Positions 1 through 8,844 are shown, counted from the stretch's first letter. The stretch: 64,000 bases of DNA from Halorarum halophilum (GCF_013401515.1 NZ_CP058529.1:1116001-1180000), one strand, 5' to 3'. The notes: a model not told the origin generated them from the sequence alone. Numbers and translations: made by a program.

Positions 1-1
1 G

Positions 2-331
2 TGTCAGTGTGCGAGTGGAACTCCGATCGTGGTCGATGCGATCTCCGAACCGGAAGACGACGCGATAGAGTTCGACGTGTGGAGATATCCCACGTCCGCG
101 TTCGAAATCGGCTCGATGTCGGGGGTCGTCTTCGCTGATTCTCAACGTCAGCACGTCGGGTCCGGGCAGTGTGGACAGCTCCGTGTGACGAAGACGGATC
201 TCGAAAACATGCTCAGCTTCGGGTCGTTCCCCCTATCCGCGGCTGGCCGAATCTACTGGTCTACCGAGTTGACAGCTACCGAACTCTTCGACGCTATGGA
301 CCCGCAGTCGCAGTCCCCGGACCGGCGATAA
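2..331 (+). CDS. Hypothetical protein, 5' end outside window
   Basis: The frame is open from the first bases of the window to a TAA at 329-331, so the gene probably starts upstream; a GTG at 29 is the first internal start. The visible 100 or so residues are acidic and moderately hydrophobic, with no motif I recognise. The first residues (VVDAIS followed by acidic residues) recall the opening of HalOD1 proteins, but the rest does not fit. The 3' end overlaps by 38 bases the convergent small gene at 294-431. Function unknown; coding status moderately supported by codon use. Confidence 0.4.
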   Translation, partial: CQCASGTPIVVDAISEPEDDAIEFDVWRYPTSAFEIGSMSGVVFADSQRQHVGSGQCGQLRVTKTDLENMLSFGSFPLSAAGRIYWSTELTATELFDAMDPQSQSPDRR

Positions 332-431
332 CGCTCCCCGCCTGCGACAGCAGTAGCGTCATCGTGAACAGCGCGCCGACCATCTTCGGGTGCTCCGCCA
401 GGAACTCCGCCATCGCGTTTGTATCGGACAT
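294..431 (-). CDS. Small DUF7503-like membrane protein, 45 aa
   Basis: A 45-residue protein starting MSDTNAMAEFLAEHP, followed by one hydrophobic segment (about residues 17-36) and a short Gly/Ala/Pro tail. The acidic head, the AEHP motif and a single helix ending in a small polar tail match a very short haloarchaeal family that I recall as DUF7503; the name is from memory. On the minus strand a TATA-like GTATAAAAC lies about 25 bases before the ATG, supporting a leaderless start. It is convergent with, and slightly overlaps, the partial gene at the window start. Probably membrane anchored or exported; role unknown. Confidence 0.6.
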   Translation of the reverse strand: MSDTNAMAEFLAEHPKMVGALFTMTLLLSQAGSVIAGPGTATAGP

Positions 432-633
432 ACACGGCCAACATCTGTTCGTTTTATACTGAATCTATTTGAAAAATTCTGATACGCATCGTGTAAAAGG
501 AACACCAGTTTCCGGGATCGATGCGGACAGTAGACGGTGACATCGACCAGACGAGTCCGCGTCGACGGTCCCCTCCGGCTTCTGCGTGCCGGTGGGGCGC
601 ACGTTTTATCAACGGGTGACTGCTACGTCCGGT

Positions 634-1161
634 ATGCCCCAGTGTGAGATGTGCGGCGCGGAGAAATCTTCGCTGACCACGACGAAGGTCGAGGGCGCCG
701 AGTTGGAGCTCTGCGGCGACTGCAAGGACTTCGGGACCGAGGTCCGGACTGAGTCGTCCGGCTCCTCGGGGTCGACGAAGTACTCCACGTCCTCCTCCTC
801 CGGCGACTCCTCGGCCTCGTCGTCGTCCACCTCCTCGTCGTCATCGTCGACGCGCCGGCGGCGCGACATGTTCGACGAGATGGACACGATGGCCACCGAC
901 TACGACGAGCGCATCCGGAACGCGCGCGAGCGCGCCGGCCTGAGCCAGGAGGAGCTGGCGAAGGAGCTCAACGAGAAGCAGGGCGTCATCCGGAAGCTGG
1001 AGCGGGGCGAGATCCTCCCCAGCGACGACGTCCAGAAGAAGCTCGAGCGGGCGCTCGACATCTCGCTCGTCGAGGGCGAGGACCCCGAGGAGTCCGAGTG
1101 GTCCTCCGAGTCCTCCGGGTCGATGACCCTCGGCGACGTGGTCAAGCGCAACGAGGACTAG
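634..1161 (+). CDS. Archaeal multiprotein bridging factor 1 (MBF1)
   Basis: 175-residue transcription-associated protein. An N-terminal zinc ribbon has Cys4, Cys7, Cys27 and Cys30. It is followed by a long serine-rich linker (about residues 40-75), a short Arg cluster and an XRE-type helix-turn-helix at about 87-142 (RERAGLSQEELAKELNEKQ, then RKLERGEI). This order is diagnostic of archaeal MBF1. The ATG at 634 is preferred because a TATA-like TTTTATC lies about 25 bases upstream and the zinc ribbon starts at once; an in-frame GTG at 586 would add 16 non-conserved residues. The serine-rich linker looks haloarchaeal, while the two domains are conserved across archaea. Confidence 0.9.
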   Translation: MPQCEMCGAEKSSLTTTKVEGAELELCGDCKDFGTEVRTESSGSSGSTKYSTSSSSGDSSASSSSTSSSSSSTRRRRDMFDEMDTMATDYDERIRNARERAGLSQEELAKELNEKQGVIRKLERGEILPSDDVQKKLERALDISLVEGEDPEESEWSSESSGSMTLGDVVKRNED

Positions 1162-1215
1162 CCGCGTTCGCGCCGCAACCGCCACGCCTTTCTTCCGAAC
1201 GCACGCGGTTCCTGT

Positions 1216-1860
1216 ATGTTCGTCCTCGTCAACCTGAAGGCGTACCCGTGCGACCCCGTCGCCGTCGCCGAGGCCGCCCGCGACGTCGCCGACGAGTCAG
1301 GCGCGCGGATCGCCGTCGCGCCACAGGCCGCCCACCTCGCCGCCGTCGCCGACACCGGCGTCGAAACGTGGGCCCAGCACGTCTCGCCCGTCGAGCACGG
1401 CAGCCACACCGGCAGCACGCTCGCCGAGGCCGTCGCGGACGCGGGCGCGGTCGGCACGCTCCTCAACCACTCGGAGAACCGCATCAAACTGGCCGACATC
1501 GACGGCTCGCTCGTCGCAGCCGACCGGCCGGGCCTGGAGACGGTCGTCTGCGCGAACAACCCCGACCAAGCCGCCGCGGCGGCGGCGCTCGGCCCCGACG
1601 CCGTGGCCGTCGAACCGCCGGAGCTCATCGGCGGCGATGTCTCGGTCGCCTCGGCCGACCCCGCCATCGTCGAGGACTCGGCGGCCGCGGTCGCCGCCGT
1701 CGACGACGACGTGGACCTGTTCTGTGGCGCCGGCGTCTCCTCGGGCGAGGACGTATCGGCCGCCGCGGATCTCGGCGCCTCGGGCGTGCTGCTCGCCAGC
1801 GGCGTCGCGAAGGCCGACGACCCCCGGGCTGTCCTGCGCGATCTCGTCTCCGGGATCTGA
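1216..1860 (+). CDS. tpiA: Triosephosphate isomerase
   Basis: Interconverts dihydroxyacetone phosphate and glyceraldehyde 3-phosphate in glycolysis and gluconeogenesis. At 214 residues it is the short archaeal form. Catalytic residues are visible: Asn6 and Lys8 in NLKAY, His85 in NHSE and Glu133 in VEPPELIG. The phosphate-binding loops [10 protein letters not shown] and [14 protein letters not shown] are present near the C-terminus. An upstream pyrimidine-rich CCTTTCTT about 28 bases before the ATG may serve as promoter. It follows mbf1 with a 54-base gap and is convergent with the FAH-family gene. Confidence 0.95.
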   Translation: MFVLVNLKAYPCDPVAVAEAARDVADESGARIAVAPQAAHLAAVADTGVETWAQHVSPVEHGSHTGSTLAEAVADAGAVGTLLNHSENRIKLADIDGSLVAADRPGLETVVCANNPDQAAAAAALGPDAVAVEPPELIGGDVSVASADPAIVEDSAAAVAAVDDDVDLFCGAGVSSGEDVSAAADLGASGVLLASGVAKADDPRAVLRDLVSGI

Positions 1861-1928
1861 GCGTCGCTCACGGGAGCGCGGGTGTCGGAAAGCGAGGCGA
1901 CGTTCCCCCGAGGGGGGTTCGCCGTCGA

Positions 1929-2666
1929 TTACTCCGCGACCACGTCGTGTTCGAGGACGCCGACGCCCTCGACCTCGACCTCCACGCGATCGCCGTCCTC
2001 GAGTGGCCCGACGCCGTCGGGCGTCCCGGTCGCGATGACGTCGCCCTCCTCGAGGGTGAGGTACGTCGTGATCTCCTCGATCAGCGTCGGCACGTCGAAG
2101 ATGAACTGGTCGCGGCTGCCGTGCTGTTTCTCCTCGCCGTTGACCCGGAGCTTCACGGACGCGTCGTCCGGGACGTGCTCGACGTCGGCGACGACCGGTC
2201 CGAGCGGGGCGCTCGAGTCGAACGACTTGCCGCGCACCCAGTTCTGCTCCTCGTTCTGGTCGTCGCGGTTGGAGACGTCGTTCATGCAGGTGATCCCCTC
2301 GACGACGTCCCAGGCGTCCTCGGCGTCGACGTTCCGGGCCTGCTCGCCGACGACGACGCACAGTTCGGCCTCGTGGTCGATGCGCTCCTTCCCGGCCGGG
2401 AGCGGGACGGTCGAGTTCGGCGGGGCGATCGTATTGGGAGTCTTCAGGAACAGCAGGGGGCGGTCGGGAACGTCGTTGCCCATCTCCTCGGCGTGCTTCG
2501 CGTAGTTCCGACCGACGCAGACGATCTTGCTCGGCTCGCAGGGGGCGAGCAGGTCGACGTCGGGGTCGTCGACGTCGAAGGATCGGCCGGCGGTCTCGAC
2601 GGTACCATCCTCGTACGGGCCGCGTCGGACGCTGCCTGACGGGTCGCTGATGCGGGCGTATCGCAT
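1929..2666 (-). CDS. Fumarylacetoacetate hydrolase (FAH) family protein
   Basis: 245 residues with the FAH catalytic-domain signature: CVGRNYAKHAEEMGN at about residues 50-64, the metal-binding region around IDHEAELCVVVGE, GITCMNDVSNRDDQ and WVRGKSFD, and a C-terminal GDVIATGTPDGVG. Members cleave or hydrate 2-oxo acids with a divalent metal (acylpyruvase, 2-hydroxyhepta-2,4-diene-1,7-dioate isomerase and others). The ATG at 2666 gives the usual family N-terminus; longer in-frame starts run into non-conserved sequence. The enzyme for 2-keto-3-deoxypentonate dehydration (XacE) is also an FAH member, but this gene is about 45 kb from the sugar cluster among core genes, so no substrate is assigned. 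Confidence 0.85.
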   Translation of the reverse strand: MRYARISDPSGSVRRGPYEDGTVETAGRSFDVDDPDVDLLAPCEPSKIVCVGRNYAKHAEEMGNDVPDRPLLFLKTPNTIAPPNSTVPLPAGKERIDHEAELCVVVGEQARNVDAEDAWDVVEGITCMNDVSNRDDQNEEQNWVRGKSFDSSAPLGPVVADVEHVPDDASVKLRVNGEEKQHGSRDQFIFDVPTLIEEITTYLTLEEGDVIATGTPDGVGPLEDGDRVEVEVEGVGVLEHDVVAE

Positions 2667-2815
2667 TGGTAGGTGGTCGGGCGGTCGGGGGTTAGTCGTT
2701 GGGAGTCCGGCGAGGTCGACCTGTACCGGCACTCCGCTGGCCGGCCGGCGCGGCGATACGACCATCTCGACGCGCCGGCCCACACGACTAAGCCCTCGGC
2801 GTGCGACTTCATCCC

Positions 2816-3154
2816 ATGCTCGTCCACCTGCACCAGTACCGCGAGGACGACGCGACCGACTCCGTCCGAAGCGGCGGCGAGGTCTCCCCCGACCGGGACG
2901 AGGAGGCGTACCTCGGGACCGACGCGCCCGGCGAGGAGTGGGAGCGGACCGAGTACGGGGGGCGGACGATCCAGCGTCGCTCGGTGACCCGCGACGGCGT
3001 CACGGCCGTCTCGCTCCCATCCATCGACGACCGCGAGGACTCCGAGCTACCGGGGTTGACGATCCAGCTCCGAATCGACGGGGGGACCGAGTACGTCGAA
3101 TCAGCCGAGGTCGTCGAGGTGACGGACGCGGACCCCGACTCGGCAAACGAGTAG
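2816..3154 (+). CDS. Conserved-looking acidic hypothetical protein, 112 aa
   Basis: A soluble, very acidic protein with strong haloarchaeal codon bias. The first 45 residues are charged (many Asp/Glu/Arg), and the rest alternates short hydrophobic and charged stretches, suggesting a small beta-rich domain. No motif is recognised. The ATG at 2816 is preferred over one at 2801 because it opens directly into MLVHLHQYREDD. It lies between the divergent FAH gene and the metallo-beta-lactamase-fold gene. Function unknown. Confidence 0.6.
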   Translation: MLVHLHQYREDDATDSVRSGGEVSPDRDEEAYLGTDAPGEEWERTEYGGRTIQRRSVTRDGVTAVSLPSIDDREDSELPGLTIQLRIDGGTEYVESAEVVEVTDADPDSANE

Positions 3155-3232
3155 CGACCTCCGGCGACGGGGGATTGGAACCCTCCGGCGGCGACGGATT
3201 TTATGTGTCCATCGCCCGAACGGGCACCCGTT

Positions 3233-3955
3233 ATGGCTGCACTCGAACTCACCTGGTACGGCCACTCCACCTGGCACGTGTCGCTCGGCGACACCGACCT
3301 GCTCGTCGACCCCTTCTTCGACAACCCGAAGACCGACACGGACCCGGAGGAACTCGACCCGGACCACGTCCTCCTGACCCACGGGCACGCCGACCACATC
3401 GCCGACGTCGACCGCTATCGCGGCGCCCACTTCGTCGGCACGCCCGAGTTGACGAGCTACCTCTCGGACGAGTACGGCGTCGACGACACCACGGGCATGA
3501 ACCTCGGCGGCACGGTCGAACTCGGCGACGCGTTCGTGACGATGGTGCGCGCCGACCACTCGAACGGCATGGACACGAGCTACGGTGCCTCGGGAGGGAT
3601 GCCCGCCGGCTACGTGATCTCCGACAGCAAGCCGACCCAGGAGTCCGACGAGGAGGCGACCGCGTTCTACCACGCGGGGGACACCTCGCTGATGTCCGAG
3701 ATGCGCGACGTCATCGGGCCGTTCCTCGAACCCGACGCCGCGGCGGTCCCGGTCGGCGACCACTTCACGATGGGGCCGACTCAAGCGGCCATCGCGGTCG
3801 ACTGGCTCGACGTGGACCACGCGTTCCCGATGCACTACGACACGTTCCCGCCCATCGAGATCGACACGGAGGACTTCGAACGCGAGGTTCGGGCAACCGG
3901 GAGCCACGCCGAGGTCCACGTGCTCGCGGGCGACGAGACGTTCACGCTGGAGTAG
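3233..3955 (+). CDS. Metal-dependent hydrolase, beta-lactamase fold (UPF0173-like)
   Basis: 240 residues with the metallo-beta-lactamase core: WYGHSTW at the N-terminus, the metal site H50-x-H52-x-D54-H55 in LTHGHADH, a later [10 protein letters not shown] and the terminal metal-site region [12 protein letters not shown]. This is the short UPF0173 type found widely in archaea and bacteria; the substrate is unknown. A TATA-like GATTTTATG about 30 bases before the ATG at 3233 supports that start over the in-frame ATG at 3203. Predicted cytoplasmic. Confidence 0.88.
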   Translation: MAALELTWYGHSTWHVSLGDTDLLVDPFFDNPKTDTDPEELDPDHVLLTHGHADHIADVDRYRGAHFVGTPELTSYLSDEYGVDDTTGMNLGGTVELGDAFVTMVRADHSNGMDTSYGASGGMPAGYVISDSKPTQESDEEATAFYHAGDTSLMSEMRDVIGPFLEPDAAAVPVGDHFTMGPTQAAIAVDWLDVDHAFPMHYDTFPPIEIDTEDFEREVRATGSHAEVHVLAGDETFTLE

Positions 3956-4137
3956 CGACCCCCGAACGACCGGGAGCCGTGTCGGCGTCCCGGACGGCGT
4001 TCACACCCCTCCGAACGGCCGCGCTTCCGCCTCTTCGCGCACGATTTTTGCGGACGCGTTCGTCACGCCGTCGTCCACTCCGCGATACCGCATCGGCAAG
4101 GTTTACGCCCCTCGCGTGCCAACGAACCGGACGCATT

Positions 4138-4536
4138 ATGACCGACATCGAGACCACCACGGTCTGTGAAGAGGGGTACGTTTGCGACAGCCAGATGGGC
4201 GACTTCAACATCACCGTCGACGCCACCGGCGATGAGGGCCCGACGGCCAACCAGGTGCTCGTCGCGGACTACGCGTCCTGCTACCTGCCGGCGTTCCGCG
4301 CCGGGGGCCAGAAGGCTGGCCACGACGACCTCGGCAAGGTCCAGATCGACGCGGAGGCCGACCTCGACGACGACGACGACCTCACCCGCATCAGTTTCGA
4401 CCTCTACGTCGAGGCCGACCTCGACGACGACACGCTCGACGACCTCGTCGCGCGCGGCGAGGACATCTGCCACGTGCACTCGGCGCTCCGCGAGGGGCTC
4501 CACGCCGACATCACGGCCCACGCCGACGCGTTCTGA
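4138..4536 (+). CDS. OsmC family protein
   Basis: 132-residue OsmC/Ohr-type protein. Two conserved cysteines are visible: Cys48 in DYASCYLPAFRAGG and Cys111 in EDICHVHSALREG. In the family they form the thiol-dependent hydroperoxide-reducing site. The C-terminal motif around the second Cys is typical, and a run of Asp (residues 77-81) is a haloarchaeal embellishment. Probable role is detoxification of organic hydroperoxides in the cytoplasm. The ATG at 4138 gives a compact family-length protein; the long frame upstream of it is a shadow. Confidence 0.85.
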   Translation: MTDIETTTVCEEGYVCDSQMGDFNITVDATGDEGPTANQVLVADYASCYLPAFRAGGQKAGHDDLGKVQIDAEADLDDDDDLTRISFDLYVEADLDDDTLDDLVARGEDICHVHSALREGLHADITAHADAF

Positions 4537-4663
4537 GGCGCTCTCCGACCGGAACCTACCGGTCGAGTCGTGGAGTAGCGTCGTTCGACGGGCGGTCGCG
4601 CCGCTCGGCCGTTCTCGATCCTCGAGGAACCACGTCTAGCAGCGCCGGCCGGCGGAGTGGGGC

Positions 4664-4807
4664 CTACTCGGCCCCGCGGTACGCTCGGTACGTCATCGCG
4701 CGACCCTCGATGATAACCACGTCCTGGCCCTCCGGGTTCGGGTCCCGGTCGCCGACGCGGCCTTCGGTCTCGTCGCGGAAGACGTACGGTGAATCGCGTT
4801 CTTCCAT
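4664..4807 (-). CDS. Small hypothetical protein, 47 aa
   Basis: A short acidic protein (starts MEERDSPYVFRDE, ends YRAYRGAE) with good codon bias. A clear minus-strand TTTATA box lies about 25 bases before the ATG, in an AT-rich patch (4825-4845) that is otherwise unusual here. The sequence looks like a small beta-hairpin protein (QDVVIIEGRAMTYRAY). No family is recognised. The promoter and clean start and stop make it a likely real gene. Confidence 0.6.
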   Translation of the reverse strand: MEERDSPYVFRDETEGRVGDRDPNPEGQDVVIIEGRAMTYRAYRGAE

Positions 4808-5011
4808 GTTACAGGGTAACACGCGTTGAGGTATAAACCTTTGTCAGACAATACCAACCGCGATAGTTAGCCGTCGTGACCGAAACCGCGTTGCGCCCCG
4901 CGGCCGGCGGGGCTCCAATCCCGATTCTATCCCGTTCGGCCGGCGGAACCCCCGTATCTCGAAATCGGGAAGGGTAACGCGTATGTGTCGAGCGGTCGGA
5001 ACACCGGTACC

Positions 5012-5764
5012 GTGACCGCGACGCAGTTGACGCTCATTCAGATCGACAACTACGGGCCGTGGACAGTGACGCCGGAGCCCCGCAGGGAGATGGACCTCCA
5101 GACGCTCCAGTCGCGGCTGTTCGCCGACCTCGCGCAATTCGTCGGCTCCCGCGACGGCTACGTGTTCTTCACTCGCTTCGACAACATGGTCGCCGCCACG
5201 AACGGCCTCGACCGGACCGACCACGCGCTCCTCCAGGAGTCCATCGGGAACCGCTACCCCGTGACCATCAGCCTCGGAGTCGGCGTCGACGAGGTGCCCA
5301 TCGAGGCGCTGGAGACCGCCACCGAGCGCGTGCAGGACGCCGGCAGCGCCCAGTCGGCCGACCGGGCCGAGGTGCTCGGCGGCGAGTTCCACGAGGACTC
5401 GGGCGACGGCGACCTCCGCATCGCGCACTTCGACGTGAACGACGCGACGGGGAAGTACACCGACCGCCTCAACGAGTTCGACACGTTCATCGAGATCGAG
5501 CAGGGGTACGCGAGCCTCATGCGCTACATGCGCGAGGCCCACGGCGCGCTCTCCTTCTTCGTCGGCGGCGACAACATCATCGCCATCTGCCCGGACCTAA
5601 GCGTCGAGGAGTACCACGACGCAATCGACCACGTCGCCGAGGAGGCCGGCGTGCAGTTGAAGGTCGGCGTCGGGCGCGGGGCGACCGCTCACGAAGCGGG
5701 GATCGGTGCGAAGCACGCCCTGGAGGACTGTCGGTACGAGGGGACGCTTGTGGAGTTCGCCTAA
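5012..5764 (+). CDS. gch3: GTP cyclohydrolase III
   Basis: 250 residues beginning with GTG and the hallmark TLIQIDNYGPWTVTPEPRRE. The protein has two related halves, each with an FVGGDN or FFTRFDN type metal/nucleotide motif (VFFTRFDNMVAATNG, about residues 50-65; SFFVGGDNIIAICP in the second half). Archaeal GCH III converts GTP to 2-amino-5-formylamino-6-ribofuranosylamino-4(3H)-pyrimidinone 5'-phosphate, an early step toward riboflavin and F420. The upstream GTG at 4985 adds residues that are not family-like. The gene ends just before the AT-rich tract at 5765. Confidence 0.92.
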   Translation: MTATQLTLIQIDNYGPWTVTPEPRREMDLQTLQSRLFADLAQFVGSRDGYVFFTRFDNMVAATNGLDRTDHALLQESIGNRYPVTISLGVGVDEVPIEALETATERVQDAGSAQSADRAEVLGGEFHEDSGDGDLRIAHFDVNDATGKYTDRLNEFDTFIEIEQGYASLMRYMREAHGALSFFVGGDNIIAICPDLSVEEYHDAIDHVAEEAGVQLKVGVGRGATAHEAGIGAKHALEDCRYEGTLVEFA

Positions 5765-5811
5765 TTCTCATCCTACAATTGCAACGGGCAAGATAGCGTG
5801 ATTGAACCAAC

Positions 5812-7371
5812 TCAATATAGTTTTGCAGCAAGAATATAGGCAATCACAAAAAGAATTGCCAAAAGCACGAGAACAACGAGAAGTCCAACAAATTCATTTG
5901 TATCTAAAAATTGAGCACCTGCTTGGGTTGCCGCCCCGAGAATAAGAAGAAAGGCCTCTTGTTGAGACGAAATAATACTAACAACCTCGCTCTCAGCTCG
6001 TTTTTTAGAGTTTCGCCTGACGATTAGCCGATTAAAACCGGATTCAAGTCGTCCGGTGAGTATACCCGTGATTACGTAGATCGCGGCTATTGCGTTGAAA
6101 TTGAACTCACCCAGATATAGAAAGCTCAGAATCCAAGGGAGAATCAAGAGGAATGCAAACGTTCCAAATCGTCGACTAGCTGTATTCAGATATCCCTCTT
6201 CCTTCTTGTCCCAGACACGCCGTTCTGAAATCGTCAAGTTTTCTCTCTTTGGTCTAGCAGTTATCTTCCAACCACACCTAGCGATCCCCTTGGTGTATGT
6301 TCGTACAAGCTTGTATCTATTATACGCCCCAACATATCCGATCAGAAAGAATATCGAAAAAAGTAGAGCAACAGTCCCATCGACTGGCTTCCGCACGGGG
6401 ATGCCGAGAACCCCAAATAGTGTAATACCGCTCGCATTTAACAAATCAATCGAAAGAGAAAATATGAGAATTTCGGAGATGAGGATGATAATTAGCAGAG
6501 TTCCTCTTGACATCGAATCTGCGAATGACCGGGCAAACTTCACTACTCCAGCATCCGAAATGAGAATAGCAATCACAAGACCCCAGAGAAACCCCGCAGC
6601 GTGCGAATAGACGTTCACGAACGTCCCGTCCGACACCACGTTCTCCGGCGCGGGAAACAGCGCCAGCACGACGAACGCGACCACGACCCCGACGAACAGC
6701 ACCGCGCCGACGGTCCACAGTTCCTCCCGCCCGACCGCCACGTCCCTCAGTCGGGTGTTGTACTCGTACAGCGTCGAGACGGCGACGAGGCCGATTCCGA
6801 GGAGGATCAGCCCCGCGACGAGCGGTCGGACGGTGCCAGCGTACCGGAGGTCGATCAACTGGAACAGAAGCAGGAAAATCGACAGGCCGGCGAGGTAGGC
6901 GACTTGGTGGCCGTGCCGCGACCGGACGAACAGGTACAGCGCGACGAGCAGCGTGCCGGCGAAGCCCGCGACCGCGCCGGAGAAGCCCCGCGACACCGCG
7001 CTCACATCGGGGTACTGGAGCGTGAAGATCACCCACTCGGTCGCGTTCACCAGCACGGGGACGAGCAGGGCCGTGGCGATGAACGCGCGCCAGAACCAGC
7101 GGCGGTGGTCCGCGGCGAGGGCGAGGCCGAGGGTGTAGAGCGCGGCGATGAGGAAGCCGACGACGTTGTTGAGGAGGTGGGCGTCCGAGGCGTGGAGGTA
7201 CGCGGCGGTGAGGAACGTGATGGGGTTCGGGGCGGCGTGCCGGAAGACGAACTGCTCCTGGACGCCCGCCGGCACGAGGAAGTGGATCGCGGCGAGGAGG
7301 GCGGCGACCCCGAAGATGCCGGCGAGGCCGCGGGCGACGGGGTCGGTCGATACGTCCTCCACGGCGGTCAT
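5812..7371 (-). CDS. Rhomboid-family membrane protease with long extra C-terminal membrane domain
   Basis: 519 residues. The N-terminal 260 are a rhomboid (S54) intramembrane serine protease: HLLNNV at residues 65-70, nucleophile Ser131 in RGFSGAVAG, and catalytic His257 in YSHAAGFLWG. The remaining 260 or so residues form several further membrane segments joined by a basic, lysine-rich loop (WKITARPKRENLTISERR) with no recognisable family. Base composition changes abruptly near 6600, at the catalytic His codon. DNA for the N-terminal part is typically GC-rich, while that for the tail is AT-rich with many lysine, isoleucine and asparagine codons. This looks like a rhomboid fused to sequence of foreign origin. 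The ATG at 7371 gives a normal rhomboid N-terminus. Confidence 0.8.
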   Translation of the reverse strand: MTAVEDVSTDPVARGLAGIFGVAALLAAIHFLVPAGVQEQFVFRHAAPNPITFLTAAYLHASDAHLLNNVVGFLIAALYTLGLALAADHRRWFWRAFIATALLVPVLVNATEWVIFTLQYPDVSAVSRGFSGAVAGFAGTLLVALYLFVRSRHGHQVAYLAGLSIFLLLFQLIDLRYAGTVRPLVAGLILLGIGLVAVSTLYEYNTRLRDVAVGREELWTVGAVLFVGVVVAFVVLALFPAPENVVSDGTFVNVYSHAAGFLWGLVIAILISDAGVVKFARSFADSMSRGTLLIIILISEILIFSLSIDLLNASGITLFGVLGIPVRKPVDGTVALLFSIFFLIGYVGAYNRYKLVRTYTKGIARCGWKITARPKRENLTISERRVWDKKEEGYLNTASRRFGTFAFLLILPWILSFLYLGEFNFNAIAAIYVITGILTGRLESGFNRLIVRRNSKKRAESEVVSIISSQQEAFLLILGAATQAGAQFLDTNEFVGLLVVLVLLAILFVIAYILAAKLY

Positions 7372-7506
7372 GATACCACGACGACACGCCGGGGGCCTTA
7401 GGTGCTCCGGAGGGCGGGCCGCGATTCGGCGCTCCGCCGTTTCTTGCACCTCGACGGCGACACACACGCCCGCGAGATTGATTAGGCACCGGTCGGTTTC
7501 GCCCGT

Positions 7507-7737
7507 ATGGACCTCGACACCGACGAACTCCTGTCGTCGCTGACGCCCCGCGAGGAGAACCAGGCGATCAAGTCGTTCCAGAACACCGTCGCCGTCGCCT
7601 GCCCGGCCTGCGGGGAGCCGTTCGACGACCTCGTCGTCTGCAAGCAGAACCCGACCAGCCTCGACCTCACGAAGCAGCTCGACCTCTGCGTCGGCGTCGA
7701 CGACGGACAGGCGTTCATCTTCACCCACGGCCAGTAG
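7507..7737 (+). CDS. DUF7385-like small zinc-finger protein
   Basis: 76 residues with one CPACGEPFDDLVVC motif (two or three zinc-ligand cysteines) followed by a polar middle and the ending QAFIFTHGQ. The pattern, an alpha-helical head, a CPAC finger and a final FTH, matches a haloarchaeal family annotated as flagella-cluster protein or DUF7385; the name is from memory. No archaellum genes are nearby, so the flagellar label should not be taken as function. Divergent from the rhomboid gene. Confidence 0.65.
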   Translation: MDLDTDELLSSLTPREENQAIKSFQNTVAVACPACGEPFDDLVVCKQNPTSLDLTKQLDLCVGVDDGQAFIFTHGQ

Positions 7738-7800
7738 CCGTCGCCCGCACCACGAAGCGCCGGGCGGGCTTGGGGACGTACGTGATCGGAACCGATCGCG

Positions 7801-8028
7801 TTACGCGATGTAGTCCAGGACGGATCTGTCCGGGTCCATCGATCGGAGGAACGCGGCCCAGGCGAAGCAGTAGAGGCAGGCGACGAAGAGGAACAGCGCG
7901 GCGAACAGGCCGGAGAGTGCCCACGACGACTGGGCGTACATCTCGTACACGAGGGCGGTGGTCAGCAACAGGAAGACCACGCCGAGGTGGTTCGCGCGAT
8001 CGTCGACGAAATCTCGGACGGGGCGCAT
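7801..8028 (-). CDS. Small two-helix membrane protein, 75 aa
   Basis: A 75-residue protein with two clear transmembrane segments (about residues 15-30 and 37-60) and a short charged tail ending DRSVLDYIA. The N-terminus is basic (MRPVRDFVDDR), which fits an inside location. Codon use is typical. No family is recognised. It is convergent with the zinc-finger gene at 7507-7737. Confidence 0.6.
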   Translation of the reverse strand: MRPVRDFVDDRANHLGVVFLLLTTALVYEMYAQSSWALSGLFAALFLFVACLYCFAWAAFLRSMDPDRSVLDYIA

Positions 8029-8234
8029 CCGTTGGGGCGTGAGCGGGACCTGGTGAAATAGGTAACTGTTCTCCCAGGCCGTCCTGATCCCTCCCGTGGC
8101 TCGTCGCTTCGGTTCGCGTCGGGATTTCTCGGGAAGGATGTCGTTCGTCGCCCTCGACGGTCAGTACCTCTGGTCTACCCGCCGATTCGTAGGAACAGTT
8201 ACATCATTCTGGCCGACACATCGACCTAGGAACG

Positions 8235-8681
8235 ATGTCTCGACGTGCCCTCCCCACTTCCCCTCTCACCCCGACGTGGACGTACGCGCTCGTCGGTGGC
8301 CTCGCCTCGATGCCGCTCACGGTCGGCCAGTACTGGCTGTCCGGCATGGGATCGGACTTCTCGACAGGTATGATCCTCTTCGGGGGCCTCATCGCCGGCT
8401 ATCTCGCCGAGCGGAACTCGACGGGAGCCGTGCACGCGGGAATCGGTGCTGGCGTGGTCGGTGGGGTGCCGGGATACGTCTGGATTCTCCCCGCGCTGGT
8501 GGAGTTCGGAACGTCGTTCGCGACTGCGTGGTCGTCGCCTGTCGCCGGAGCCATCCTGATGGGATTCGCCGGTGTAGTGGTCATCGGTATCGCCGCGCTG
8601 CCGGGGTTCCTCGGCGGCATCGTCGGCGCCTGGCTGGCCAGGAACGTCGAGAGACGGCGAGCGGTTCCCGGGAGTGCCTGA
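8235..8681 (+). CDS. DUF5518 family membrane protein
   Basis: 148 residues, almost entirely hydrophobic, with four predicted transmembrane helices rich in Gly and Ala. The central GGLIAGYLAERNSTGAVHAG is the recognisable core of the haloarchaeal DUF5518 family, in which two helices flank a glycine-rich turn. Function of the family is unknown. The C-terminus is basic (LARNVERRRAV), predicting a cytoplasmic tail. Confidence 0.75.
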   Translation: MSRRALPTSPLTPTWTYALVGGLASMPLTVGQYWLSGMGSDFSTGMILFGGLIAGYLAERNSTGAVHAGIGAGVVGGVPGYVWILPALVEFGTSFATAWSSPVAGAILMGFAGVVVIGIAALPGFLGGIVGAWLARNVERRRAVPGSA

Positions 8682-8844
8682 CGTCCTGGCAGTCGACTGC
8701 TCACGTCGAGCGGTTCGTCACTCACATTCGGGATTCGTCGGCCTTCCGGACTTTCATCATGGGTGAAGCATTCACCGAAGCCAGATACAACCAGGTGAAC
8801 TGGATCGGCAAAAAGTACTTGACAGATTCCTGTCTCTCTCTGCT

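Noticed and set aside
1098-2639. Long plus-strand open frame rich in Arg, spanning tpiA and the FAH gene
   Set aside because: Arg/Pro/Gly-rich translation with no motifs; it is an out-of-phase frame over two recognised genes, expected at this G+C.
2527-4536. Single 669-codon frame ending in OsmC
   Set aside because: Only the last 132 codons (from 4138) resemble a protein; the rest is antisense or shifted frame over other genes.
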